A stretch of DNA of 64,000 nucleotides from Balanoglossus misakiensis (Eukaryota; Hemichordata). The stretch is from NCBI GenBank assembly GCA_040954595.2, contig CM082584.2:682001-746000 (forward strand), written 5' to 3'. Shown here one piece after another: positions 1 through 11,306 of the stretch (positions are counted from its first letter, which is position 1; each line of letters starts with the position of its first letter). The notes under the pieces were generated by a model. It was not told the origin of the DNA, did no database searches, and saw only the letters and a program-made list of their open reading frames with translations. The position numbers and the translations under genes were made by a program.

Positions 1-1825
1 CTTTATTTTTTTAATTCGGTGACCTGATCATATATAAACAATTGCTTGAATGTTAAAAGTTTTTATGACTTTTAAAAGCAGTGACACTGGCGGCATTCAA
101 CACGAAAATAAAAATTTTAGCCACAATTTGGTCAAAATGGTAAATTTTTGAAAATTACAAAAATACCTGTTTTCTACATTTTCGAAAATCTGATGGAGTA
201 TAGAATGCTCTTCGAATATATATATCGATACAAATTCCACAAAAACGGCCAATTTGGCTCACGGCAGACAGAATTGCGTTTTACCAAATTTTCCTTGAAA
301 ATGTCATTTTTAGAAGAAAAAAATAAAAAAACCTTTGTTCTTCGAATTTGGTGCCCTGATCATATATGACATGTTGATTATATGTTAAAACTGTCGACCA
401 CTCCAAAAATGCAGAGATATTGACGGAATTCAAGAAAAAATAGCCATTTTGGCCATATTTTGACAAAAATGGTAAATTTTTAAAAAATCATAAAAAATTA
501 ACTCTTTTCTTCATTTTCGGAAATATTATGGAGCATGAAGTGTCGTTCTCTTGTAAAAAGTGCTGCAAATTCCAGAAAAGGCGGTATAATTTGAATCACC
601 CAAGACAAAATTACCATTTTCGACTTATTTTCGAAAAATTGTCTTTTTTACAAAATAAATAAGAATAAATTCTTTTCTTAGTTTCAAACGGGTAGAGATA
701 CTTTCCACACGGGTTTTCTAACATTGAATTCCCGTTCATCAACTCAGATTTCCTACAGCATAAGTCGGCTAAAACCCTGACACTCTAGAGCAGAAACAGT
801 TGCACACTGGTAACGTTGAACAAGTCGATTTTTCTACGGCCTGGCTCGGCTAAATCTCCGTCACAATATGACAGACACTAGCGTACGTTAGCAACGGTGA
901 TCAAGTCAGATTTTCTACGGCATGGCTTGGATAAAGCCCCGGCACTCTAGAGCAGAAACACGCGTACAGAGACCACGTTGATCAAGTCTGATCTCCTACG
1001 GCTTGGCTCGACTAAAACCCCGGCACACTATGACAGACACTAGCGTTCGTTAGCAACGTTGATCAAGTGAGATTTCCTACGGCATGGCTTGGCTAAAGCC
1101 CTGGCACTCTAGAGCAGAAACACGCGTACAGAGACCACGTTGATCTACTCACATTTTCTTCGGCCTGGCACGGCTGATGCCCCGGCACTATATATGGGAC
1201 ACAGACTGGCGTAAGTTAACAACGGTAATCACGTCGGGTTTCCTACGGCCTGGCTCAGCTGAAGCCCGGCACTCTAGAGCAGAAACAGGCGTACATTGAC
1301 CACGTTGATCAAGTCAGATTTCCTACGGCGTGACTCCGCTGGTGCACTGGCTCTATATGACACAGACTGGCGTAAGTTATCAACGGTGATTACGTCGGAT
1401 TTCCTACGGCCTGGGTTAGCTGAAGCCCCGGCACTATCGAGCGGAAACACGCGTACATTGACCACGATGATCAAGTCAGATCTCCTACGGCCTGGCTCGA
1501 CTAAAACCCCGGCACACCATGACAGACACTAGCGTTCGTTAGCAACGGTGATCAAGTCGGATTTCCTTCGGCCTGGCTCTGCAAAAGACCCGACACTCTA
1601 GTACAAAGACGTTGGCTAAGTCGGGCGAACCGAAGAGGGAAAGTCACAGCGGGTCAACACTCGACATTTGTTCGGGTAGGACTGCATTATTGCCTGTCAA
1701 TTTATAGAGAAAGCCCGAATTTAACCAGGGCGTTTCAAACACCGACGTTAGTTGGGGGCACGGCCTGCAGTACTGCCGGGTAAGCTGACATCGGCGTACC
1801 GCATATAATGTAGGGGGGGGGGGGG
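1..1825 (+). repeat. Satellite unit L1 (5'-truncated by window edge)
   Basis: Begins inside AT monomer M1 and runs through M2, M3, the A/B monomer block, the linker and a 13-base G tract (1813-1825). It is almost identical to 3939-5764 (offset exactly 3938); I noticed only two or three substitutions, for example at 1435 and 1694. It is clearly less similar to the adjacent unit L2, so L1 and L3 are recent copies of one two-unit block. Confidence 0.93.
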
Positions 1826-3714
1826 ACAGAACGGTTCAATACTACATTTATTAGATATCAGCTAATTTTGGACAATCATCTAAAATCTAAATCATTTTTT
1901 CATATTTGGATATCTGATGATGTATGAAATTTCCATTATATGTAAAAATGGTGCTGATTATAAAAAATGCACTCTGAATGAGCTGATTTAATACAAAATT
2001 GCGTTTTATTCATTTTTGCACCAAAAAGGTCATTTTTAGGCAAAACATTCTTTATTTTTTTAATTCGGTGACCTGATCATATATAAACAATTGCTTGTAT
2101 GTTAAAAGTTTTTATGACTTTTAAAAGCCGTGACACTGGCAGCATTCAACACGAAAATAACAATTTTAGCCACAATTTGGTCAAAATGGTAAATTTTTGA
2201 AAATTACAAAAAATACCTGTTTTCTACATTTTCGGAAATCTGATGGAGTATAGAATCCTCTTCGTGTGTATATATCGATACAAATTCCACAAAAAACGGC
2301 CAATTTGGCTCACTGCAGACAAAATTGCGTTTTACCAAATTTTCCTTGAAAATGTCATTTTTAGAAAAAAAAATAAAAAAACCTTTGTTCTTCGAATTTG
2401 GTGCCCTGATCATATATGACATGTTGATTATATGTTAAAACTTTCGACCACTCCAAAAATGCAGAGATATTGACGGAATTCAAGAAAAAATTGCCATTTT
2501 GGCCATATTTTGACAAAAATGGTAAATTTTTAAAAAATCATAAAAAATTAACTCTTTTCTTCATTTTCGGAAATATTATGGAGCATGAAGTGTCGTTCTC
2601 ATGTAAAAAGTGCTGCAAATTCCAGAAAAGGCGGTATAATTTGAATCACCCAAGACAAAATTACCATTTTCGACTTTTTTTCGAAAAATTGTCTTTTTTA
2701 CAAAATAAATAAGAATAAATTCTTTTCTTAGTTTCAAACGGGTAGAGATACTTTCCACACGGGTTTTCTAACATTGAATTCCCATTCATCAACTCAGATT
2801 TCCTACAGCATAAGTCGGCTAAAACCCTGACACTCTAGAGCAGAAACAGTTGCACACTGGTAACGTTGAACAAGTCGATTTTTCTACGGCCTGGCTCCGC
2901 TAAATCTCCGTCACAATATGACAGACACTAGCGTACGTTAGCAACGGTGATCAAGTCAGAATTTCTACGTCATGGCTTGGATAAAGCCCCGGCACTCTAG
3001 AGCAGAAACACGCGTACAGAGACCACGTTGATCTACTCACATTTCCTTCGGCCTGGCACGGCTGATGCCCCGGCGCTATATATAGGACACAGACTGGCGT
3101 AAGTTAACAACGGTAATCACGTCGGGTTTCCTACGGCCTGGCTCAGCTGAAGCCCCGGCACTCTAGAGCAGAAACAGGCGTACATTGACCACGTTGATCA
3201 AGTAAGATTTCCTTTGGCGTGACTCCGCTGGTGCACCGGCTCTATATGACACAGACTGGCATAAGTTATCAACGGTGATTACGTCGGATTTCCTACGGCC
3301 GGGTTTAGCTGAAGCCCCGGCACTTTAGAGCGGAAACACGCGTACATTGACCACGATGATCAAGTCAGATCTCCTACGGCCTGGCTCGACTAAAACCCCG
3401 GCACACCATGACAGACACTAGCGTTCGTTAGCAACGGTGATCAAGTCGGATTTCCTTCGGCCTGGCTCTGCAAAAGACCCGACACTCTTGTACAAAGACG
3501 TTGGCTAAGTCGGGCAAACCGAAGAGGGAAAGTCACAGCGGGTCAACACTCGACATTTGTTCGGGTAGGACTGCATTATTGCCTGTCAATTTATAGAGAA
3601 AGCCCGAATTTAACCAGGGCGTTTCAAACACCGACGTTAGTTGGGGGCACGGCCTGCAGTACTGCCGGGTAAGCTGACATCGGCGTACCGCATATAATGT
3701 AGGGGGGGGGGGGG
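1826..3714 (+). repeat. Satellite unit L2, one A/B dimer short
   Basis: Complete unit of 1889 bp. It is about 160 bp shorter than its neighbours because two consecutive ~81-bp monomers (one A/B dimer) are missing near 3020; compare 960-1130 of L1. The AT-rich half is full length. It ends in a 13-base G tract. Confidence 0.93.
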
Positions 3715-3753
3715 ACAGAACGGTTCAATACTACATTTATTAGATATCAGCTA

Positions 3754-4618
3754 ATTTTGGACAATCATCTAAAATCTAAATCATTTTTTCATATTTGGAT
3801 ATCTGATGATGTATGAAATTTCCATTATATGTAAAAATGGTGCTGATTATAAAAAATGAACTCTGAATGAGCTGATTTAATACAAAATTGCGTTTTATTC
3901 GTTTTTGCACCAAAAAGGTCATTTTTAGTCAAAACATTCTTTATTTTTTTAATTCGGTGACCTGATCATATATAAACAATTGCTTGAATGTTAAAAGTTT
4001 TTATGACTTTTAAAAGCAGTGACACTGGCGGCATTCAACACGAAAATAAAAATTTTAGCCACAATTTGGTCAAAATGGTAAATTTTTGAAAATTACAAAA
4101 ATACCTGTTTTCTACATTTTCGAAAATCTGATGGAGTATAGAATGCTCTTCGAATATATATATCGATACAAATTCCACAAAAACGGCCAATTTGGCTCAC
4201 GGCAGACAGAATTGCGTTTTACCAAATTTTCCTTGAAAATGTCATTTTTAGAAGAAAAAAATAAAAAAACCTTTGTTCTTCGAATTTGGTGCCCTGATCA
4301 TATATGACATGTTGATTATATGTTAAAACTGTCGACCACTCCAAAAATGCAGAGATATTGACGGAATTCAAGAAAAAATAGCCATTTTGGCCATATTTTG
4401 ACAAAAATGGTAAATTTTTAAAAAATCATAAAAAATTAACTCTTTTCTTCATTTTCGGAAATATTATGGAGCATGAAGTGTCGTTCTCTTGTAAAAAGTG
4501 CTGCAAATTCCAGAAAAGGCGGTATAATTTGAATCACCCAAGACAAAATTACCATTTTCGACTTATTTTCGAAAAATTGTCTTTTTTACAAAATAAATAA
4601 GAATAAATTCTTTTCTTA
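3754..4618 (+). repeat. AT-rich half: three diverged ~320-330-bp monomers (M1, M2, truncated M3)
   Basis: M1 is about 3754-4063, M2 about 4064-4392, and M3 about 4393-4618 (shorter). Anchors line up at matching offsets. GGTGACCTGATCATATA in M1 (3956) matches GGTGCCCTGATCATATA in M2 (4288), 332 bp apart. AAAATGGTAAATTTTT opens both M2 and M3, ATTTTCGGAAAT follows about 50 bp later in both, and ACAAAATTGCG or ACAAAATTACC occurs in all three. The monomers are strongly diverged, so this layer is older than the present array. Confidence 0.85.
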
Positions 4619-4669
4619 GTTTCAAACGGGTAGAGATACTTTCCACACGGGTTTTCTAACATTGAATTC

Positions 4670-5540
4670 CCGTTCATCAACTCAGATTTCCTACAGCATA
4701 AGTCGGCTAAAACCCTGACACTCTAGAGCAGAAACAGTTGCACACTGGTAACGTTGAACAAGTCGATTTTTCTACGGCCTGGCTCGGCTAAATCTCCGTC
4801 ACAATATGACAGACACTAGCGTACGTTAGCAACGGTGATCAAGTCAGATTTTCTACGGCATGGCTTGGATAAAGCCCCGGCACTCTAGAGCAGAAACACG
4901 CGTACAGAGACCACGTTGATCAAGTCTGATCTCCTACGGCTTGGCTCGACTAAAACCCCGGCACACTATGACAGACACTAGCGTTCGTTAGCAACGTTGA
5001 TCAAGTGAGATTTCCTACGGCATGGCTTGGCTAAAGCCCTGGCACTCTAGAGCAGAAACACGCGTACAGAGACCACGTTGATCTACTCACATTTTCTTCG
5101 GCCTGGCACGGCTGATGCCCCGGCACTATATATGGGACACAGACTGGCGTAAGTTAACAACGGTAATCACGTCGGGTTTCCTACGGCCTGGCTCAGCTGA
5201 AGCCCGGCACTCTAGAGCAGAAACAGGCGTACATTGACCACGTTGATCAAGTCAGATTTCCTACGGCGTGACTCCGCTGGTGCACTGGCTCTATATGACA
5301 CAGACTGGCGTAAGTTATCAACGGTGATTACGTCGGATTTCCTACGGCCTGGGTTAGCTGAAGCCCCGGCACTTTCGAGCGGAAACACGCGTACATTGAC
5401 CACGATGATCAAGTCAGATCTCCTACGGCCTGGCTCGACTAAAACCCCGGCACACCATGACAGACACTAGCGTTCGTTAGCAACGGTGATCAAGTCGGAT
5501 TTCCTTCGGCCTGGCTCTGCAAAAGACCCGACACTCTAGT
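4670..5540 (+). repeat. CpG-rich half: ~10.6 monomers of ~81 bp in strict A/B alternation
   Basis: Each monomer carries a core like GATCAAGTCAGATTTCCTAC followed by GGC(C/A)TGGCT and GGCAC. Between cores, two flanks alternate without exception: type A contains GACAGACACTAGCG or GACACAGACTGGCG, and type B contains CTCTAGAGCAGAAACACGCG. The true repeat is therefore a ~162-bp dimer present about five times, plus a truncated end monomer at 4670-4720. The core holds a TGATCA palindrome in most monomers, and type B carries an XbaI-like TCTAGA. Confidence 0.9.
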
Positions 5541-5764
5541 ACAAAGACGTTGGCTAAGTCGGGCGAACCGAAGAGGGAAAGTCACAGCGGGTCAACACTC
5601 GACATTTGTTCGGGTAGGACTGCATTATTGCCTTTCAATTTATAGAGAAAGCCCGAATTTAACCAGGGCGTTTCAAACACCGACGTTAGTTGGGGGCACG
5701 GCCTGCAGTACTGCCGGGTAAGCTGACATCGGCGTACCGCATATAATGTAGGGGGGGGGGGGGG
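5541..5764 (+). repeat. Single-copy linker with poly-G tract
   Basis: The part of the unit with no internal repeat: about 210 bp running from AAAGACGTTGGCTAAGTCGG to CATATAATGTA, then 14 G. It is highly conserved among units, with only scattered changes. On the minus strand it contains TATAAA followed by an ordinary mixed sequence, but nothing shows that it is a promoter. No tRNA, 5S rRNA or snRNA was recognised in it. Confidence 0.8.
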
Positions 5765-7812
5765 ACAGAACGGTTCAATACTACATTTATTAGATATCAG
5801 CTAATTTTGGACAATCATCTAAAATCTAAATCATTTTTTCATATTTGGATATCTGATGATGTATGAAATTTCCATTATATGTAAAAATGGTGCTGATTAT
5901 AAAAAATGCACTCTGAATGAGCTGATTTAATAAGAAATTGCGTTTTATTCGTTTTTGCACCAAAAAGGTCATTTTTAGTCAAACTATTCTTTGTTTTTTT
6001 AATTCGGTGACCTGATCATATATAAACAATTGCTTGTATGTTAAAAGTTTTCATGACTTTTAAAAGCAGTGACACTGGCGGCATTCAACACGAAAATAAC
6101 AATTTTAGCCACAATTTGGTCAAAATGGTAAATTTTTGAAAATTACAAAAAATACCTGTTTTCTACATTTTCGGAAATCTGATGGAGTATAGAATGCTCT
6201 TCGTATGTATATATCGATACAAATTCCACAAAAGACCGTCTAATTTGGCTCACTGCAGACAAAATTGCGTTTTACCAAATTTTCCTTGAAAATGTCATTT
6301 TTAGAAAAGCAAATAAAAAAACCTTTGTTCTTCGAATTTGGTGCCCTGATCATATATGTCATGTTGATTGTATGTTAAAATTTTCGACCACTCCAAAAAT
6401 GCAGAGATATTGACGGAATTCAAGAAAAAATAGCCATTTTGGCCATATTTTGACAAAAATGGTAAATTTTTAAAAAATCATAAAAAATTAACTCTTTTCT
6501 TCATTTTCGGAAATATTATGGAGCATGAAGTGTCGTTCTCTTGTAAAAAGTGCTGCAAATTTCAGAAAAGGCGGTATAATTTGAATCACCCAAGACAAAA
6601 TTACCATTTTCGACTTTTTTTCGAAAAATTGTCTTTTTTTACAAAATAAATAAGAATAAATTCTTTTCTTAGTTTCAAACGGGTAAAGATACTTTCCACA
6701 CGGGTTTTCTAACATTGAATTCCCGTTCATCAACTCAGATTTCCTACAGCATAAGTCGGCTAAAACCCTGACACTCTAGAGCAGAAACAGTTGCACACTG
6801 GTAACGTTGAACAAGTCGATTTTTCTACGGCCTGACTCGGCTAAATCTCCGTCACAATATGACAGACACTAGCGTACGTTAGCAACGGTGATCAAGTCAG
6901 ATTTTCTACGGCATGGCTTGGATAAAGCCCCGGCACTCTAGAGCAGAAACACGCGTACAGAGACCACCTTGATCAAGAATGATCTCCTACGGCTTGGCTC
7001 GACTAAAACCCCGGCACACTATGACAGACACTAGCGTTCGTTAGCAACGTTGATCAAGTGAGATTTCCTACGGCATGGCTTGGCTAAAGCCCTGGCACTC
7101 TAGAGCAGAAACACGCGTACAGAGACCACGTTGATCTACTCACATTTTCTTCGGCCTGGCACGGCTGATTCCCCGGCACTATATATAGGACACAGACTGG
7201 CGTAAGTTAACAACGGTAATCACGTCGGGTTTCCTACGGCCTGGCTCAGCTGAAGCCCGGCACTCTAGAGCAGAAACAGGCGTACATTGACCACGTTGAT
7301 CAAGTCAGATTTCCTACGGCGTGACTCCGCTGGTGCACCGGCTCTATATGACACAGACTGGCGTAAGTTATCAACGGTGATTACGTCGGATTTCCTACGG
7401 CCTGGGTTAGCTGAAGCCCCGGCACTTTCGAGCGGAAACACGCGTACATTGACCACGATGATCAAGTCAGATCTCCTACGGCCTGGCTCGACTAAAACCC
7501 CGGCACACCATGACAGACACTAGCGTTCGTTAGCAACGGTGATCAAGTCGGATTTCCTTCGGCCTGGCTCTGCAAAAGACCCGACACTCTAGTACAAAGA
7601 CGTTGGCTAAGTCGGGCGAACCGAAGAGGGAAAGTCACAGCGGGTCAACACTCGACATTTGTTCGGGTAGGACTGCATTATTGCCTGTCAATTTATAGAG
7701 AAAGCCCGAATTTAACCAGGGTGTTTCAAACACCGACGTTAGTTGGGGGCACGGCCTGCAGTACTGCCGGGTAAGCTGACATCGGCGTACCGAATATAAT
7801 GTAGGAGGGGGG
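5765..7812 (+). repeat. Satellite unit L4
   Basis: Full-length unit of about 2048 bp. M2 has a distinct variant near 6235 (AAAGACCGTCTAATTTGG), shared with L5 and most right-arm units, in place of the version in L1 to L3. The terminal G tract is interrupted by an A (7804-7812), the only left-arm tract that is not a pure run. Confidence 0.93.
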
Positions 7813-9866
7813 AACAGAACGGTTCAATACTACATTTATTAGATATCAGCTAATTTTGGACAATCATCTAAAATCTAAATCATTTTTTCATATTTGGATA
7901 TCTGATGATGTATGAAATTTCCATTATATGTAAAAATGGTGCTGATTATAAAAAATGCACTCTGAATGAGCTGATTTAATAAGAAATTGCGTTTTATTCG
8001 TTTTTGCACCAAAAAGGTCATTTTTAGGCAAAACATTCTTTATTTTTTTTAATTCGGTAACCTGTTTATATATAAACAATTGCTTGTATGTTAAAAGTTT
8101 TCATGACTTTTAAAAGCAGTGACACTGGCGGCATTCAACACGAAAATAACAATTTTAGCCACAATTTGGTCAAAATGGTAAATTTTTGAAAATTACAAAA
8201 AATACCTGTTTTCTACATTTTCGGAAATCTGATGGAGTATAGAATGCTCTTCGTATGTATATATCGATACAAATTCCACAAAAGACCGTCTAATTTGGCT
8301 CACTGCAGACAAAATTGCGTTTTACCAAATTTTCCTTGAAAATGTCATTTTTAGAAAAGCAAATAAAAAAACCTTTGTTCTTCGAATTTGGTGCCCTGAT
8401 CATATATGACATGTTGATCGTATGTTAAAATTTTCGACCACTCCAAAAATGCAGAGATATTGACGGAATTCAAGAAAAAATAGCCATTTTGGCCATATTT
8501 TGACAAAAATGGTAAATTTTTAAAAAATCATAAAAAATTAACTCTTTTCTTCATTTTCGGAAATATTATGGAGCATGAAGTGTCGTTCTCTTGTAAAAAG
8601 TGCTGCAAATTTCAGAAAAGGCGGTATAATTTGAATCACCCAAGACAAAATTACCATTTTCGACTTTTTTTCGAAAAATTGTCTTTTTTACAAAATAAAT
8701 AAGAATAAATTCTTTTCTTAGTTTCAAACGGGTAGAGATACTTTCCACGCGGGTTTTCTAACATTGAATTCCCGTTCATCAACTCAGATTTCCTACAGCA
8801 TAAGTCGGCTAAAACCCTGACACTCTAGAGCAGAAACAGTTGCACACTGGTAACGTTGAACAAGTCGATTTTTCTACGGCCTGGCTCGGCTAAATCTCCG
8901 TCACAATATGACAGACACTAGCGTACGTTAGCAACGGTGATCAAGTCAGATTTTCTACGGCATGGCTTGGATAAAACCCCGGCAATCTAGAGCAGAAACA
9001 CGCGTACAGAGACCACGTTGATCAAGTCTGATCTCCTACGGCTTGGCTCGACTAAAACCCCGGCACACTATGACAGACACTAGCGTTCATTAGCAACGTT
9101 GATCAAGTCAGATTTCCTACGGCATGGCTTGGCTAAAGCCCTGGCACTCTAGAGCAGAAACACGCGTACAGAGACCACGTTGATCTACTCACATTTCCTT
9201 CGGCCTGGCACGGCTGATGCCCCGGCACTATATATAGGACACAGACTAGCGTAAGTTAACAACGGTAATCACGTCGGGTTTCCTACGGCCTGGCTCAGCT
9301 GAAGTCCCGGCACTATAGGGCAGAAACAGGCGTACATTGACCACGTTGATCAAGTCAGATTTCCTACGGCGTGACTCGGCTGGTGCACCGGCTCTATATG
9401 ACACAGACTGGCGTAAGTTATCAACGGTGATTACGTCGGATTTCCTACGGCCTGGTTTAGCTGAAGCCCCGGCTCTTTAGAGCGGAAACACGCGTACATT
9501 GACCACGATGATCAAGTCAGATCTCCTACGGCCTGGCTCGACTAAAACCCCGGCACACCATCACAGACACTAGCGTTCGTTAGCAACGGTGATCAAGTCG
9601 GATTTCCTTCGGCCTGGCTCTGCAAAAGACCCGACACTCTAGTACAAAGACGTTGGCTAAGTCGGGCAAACCGAAGAGGGAAAGTCACAGCGGGTCAACA
9701 CTCGACATTTGTTCGGGTAGGACTGCATTATTGCCTATCAATTTATAGAAAAGCCCGAATTTAACCAGGGCGTTTCAAACACCGACGTTAGTTGGGGGCA
9801 CGGCCTGCAGTACTGTCGGGTAAGCTGACATCGGCGTACCGCATATAATGTAGGGGGGGGGGGGGG
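7813..9866 (+). repeat. Satellite unit L5
   Basis: Full-length unit of 2054 bp with all A/B dimers, ending in a 14-base G tract at 9853-9866. It shares the M2 variant of L4. Several private substitutions (for example near 8056 and 9305) set it apart from L1 and L3. Confidence 0.93.
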
Positions 9867-11268
9867 ACAGAACGGTTCAATACTACATTTATTAGATATC
9901 AGCTAATTTTGGACAATCATCTAAAATCTAAATCATGTTTTCATATTTGGATATCTGATGATGTATGAAATTTCCATTATATGTAAAAATGGTGCTGATT
10001 ATAAAAATGCACTCTTAATGATCTGATTTAATACAAAATTGCGTTTTATTCGTTTTTGCACTAAAAAGGTCATTTTTAGGAAAAATATTCTTTATTTTTT
10101 TAATTCGGTGACCTGATCATATATAAACAATTGCTTGTATGTTAAACATTTTTATGACTTTTAAAAGCAGTGACACTGGCGGCATTCAACACGAAAATAA
10201 CAATTTTAGCCACAATTTGGTCAAAATGGTAAATTTTTGAAAATTACAAAAAATACCTGTTTTCTACAGTTTCGGAAATCTGATGGAGTATAGAATGCTC
10301 TTCGTATGTATATATCGATACAAATTCCACAAAAGACCGTCTTATTTGGCTCACTGCAGACAAAAATGCGTTTTACCGAATTTTCCTTGAAAATGTCATT
10401 TTTAGAAAAAAAAAAAAAAAAACCTTTGTTCTTCGAATTTGGTGCCCTGATCATATATGACATGTTGATTGTATGTTAAAACTTTCGACCACTCCAAAAA
10501 TGCAGACATATTGACGGAATTCAAGAAAAAATAGCCATTTTGGCCATATTTTGACAAAAAATGGTAAATTTTTTTAAAAAATCATAAAAAATTAACTCTT
10601 TTCTTCATTTTCGGAAATATTATGGAGCATGATGTGTCGTTCTTTTGTAAAAAGTGCTGCAAATTCCAGAAAAGGCGGTATAATTTGAATCACCCAAGAC
10701 AAAATTACCATTTTCGACTTTTTTTCGAAAAAAAATGTCTTTTTTACAAAATAAATAAGAATAAATTCTTTTATTAGTTTCAAACGGGTAGAGATACTTT
10801 CCACACGGGTTTTCTAACATTGAATTCCCGTTCATCAACTCAGATTTCCTACAGCATAAGTCGGCTAAAACTCTGACACTCTAGAGCAGAAACAGTTGCA
10901 CACTGGTAACTTTGAACAAGTCGATTTTTCTACGGCCTGGCTCGGCTAAATCTCCGTCACAATATGACAGACACTAGCGTACGTTAGCAACGGTGATCAA
11001 GTCAGATTTCCTACGGCCTGGTTTAGCTGAAGCCCTGGCACTGTAGAGCAGAAACACGCGTACAGAGACCACGTTGATCTATTCACATTTCCTTCGGCCT
11101 GGCACAGCTGATGCCCCGGCACTATATATAGGACACAGACTGGCGTAAGTTAACAACGGTAATCACGTCGGGTTTCCTACGGCCTGGCTCAGCTGAAGCC
11201 CCGGCACTCTAGAGCAGAAACAGGCGTACATTGACCACGTTGATCAAGTCAGATTTCCTACGGCGTGA
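9867..11268 (+). repeat. Satellite unit L6, left part (split by retrotransposon)
   Basis: The AT half is complete, with a pure A run near 10409-10424. In the A/B block one dimer is missing and the monomer near 11000-11040 is a chimera of two A-type variants. The unit stops at GGCGTGA (11268), where retrotransposon sequence begins. Its remainder resumes at 22797. Confidence 0.9.
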
Positions 11269-11306
11269 TTTAAATTACGAATTCCAGATATGCTATTACT
11301 AATTAA

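Larger units (their letters stand above)
3715..5764 (+). repeat. Satellite unit L3 (reference full-length unit)
   Basis: Full 2050-bp unit, used here as the reference for internal structure: AT monomers at 3754-4618, a short junction, the A/B monomer block at about 4670-5540, the linker at about 5541-5750, and a 14-base G tract. It is the near-identical partner of L1. Confidence 0.95.
1..11268 (+). repeat. Satellite array, left arm (plus orientation), ~2.05-kb units
   Basis: Six tandem copies of one complex unit, recognised by the recurrence of a poly-G tract followed by ACAGAACGGTTCAATAC at 1813, 3702, 5751, 7804 and 9853. Successive spacings are 1889, 2049, about 2053 and about 2049 bp. 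Units share nearly the whole sequence, with scattered substitutions and small indels. No long open frame is kept, so this is satellite DNA rather than a tandem gene cluster. It ends where a retrotransposon interrupts the sixth unit. Confidence 0.97.

Noticed and set aside
1713-1729. CENP-B-box-like sequence GCCCGAATTTAACCAGG in the linker
   Set aside because: It keeps the CCCG half and the central T but lacks the CGAA half needed for a match. A centromeric role cannot be argued from it.
1-2050. rDNA spacer, 5S rRNA, tRNA or snRNA tandem gene cluster
   Set aside because: The unit size would fit, but no conserved rRNA, tRNA box A/B or snRNA sequence was found in any unit on either strand.
2204-2758. 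Short open frames on both strands of the AT-rich half with similar peptides in different monomers
   Set aside because: The similarity comes from homology of the DNA monomers; frames overlap on both strands and are broken by indels in many units.
11269-11306. Envelope-like gene downstream of pol
   Set aside because: Only about 38 bp lie between the pol stop codon and the satellite; nothing coding can fit.
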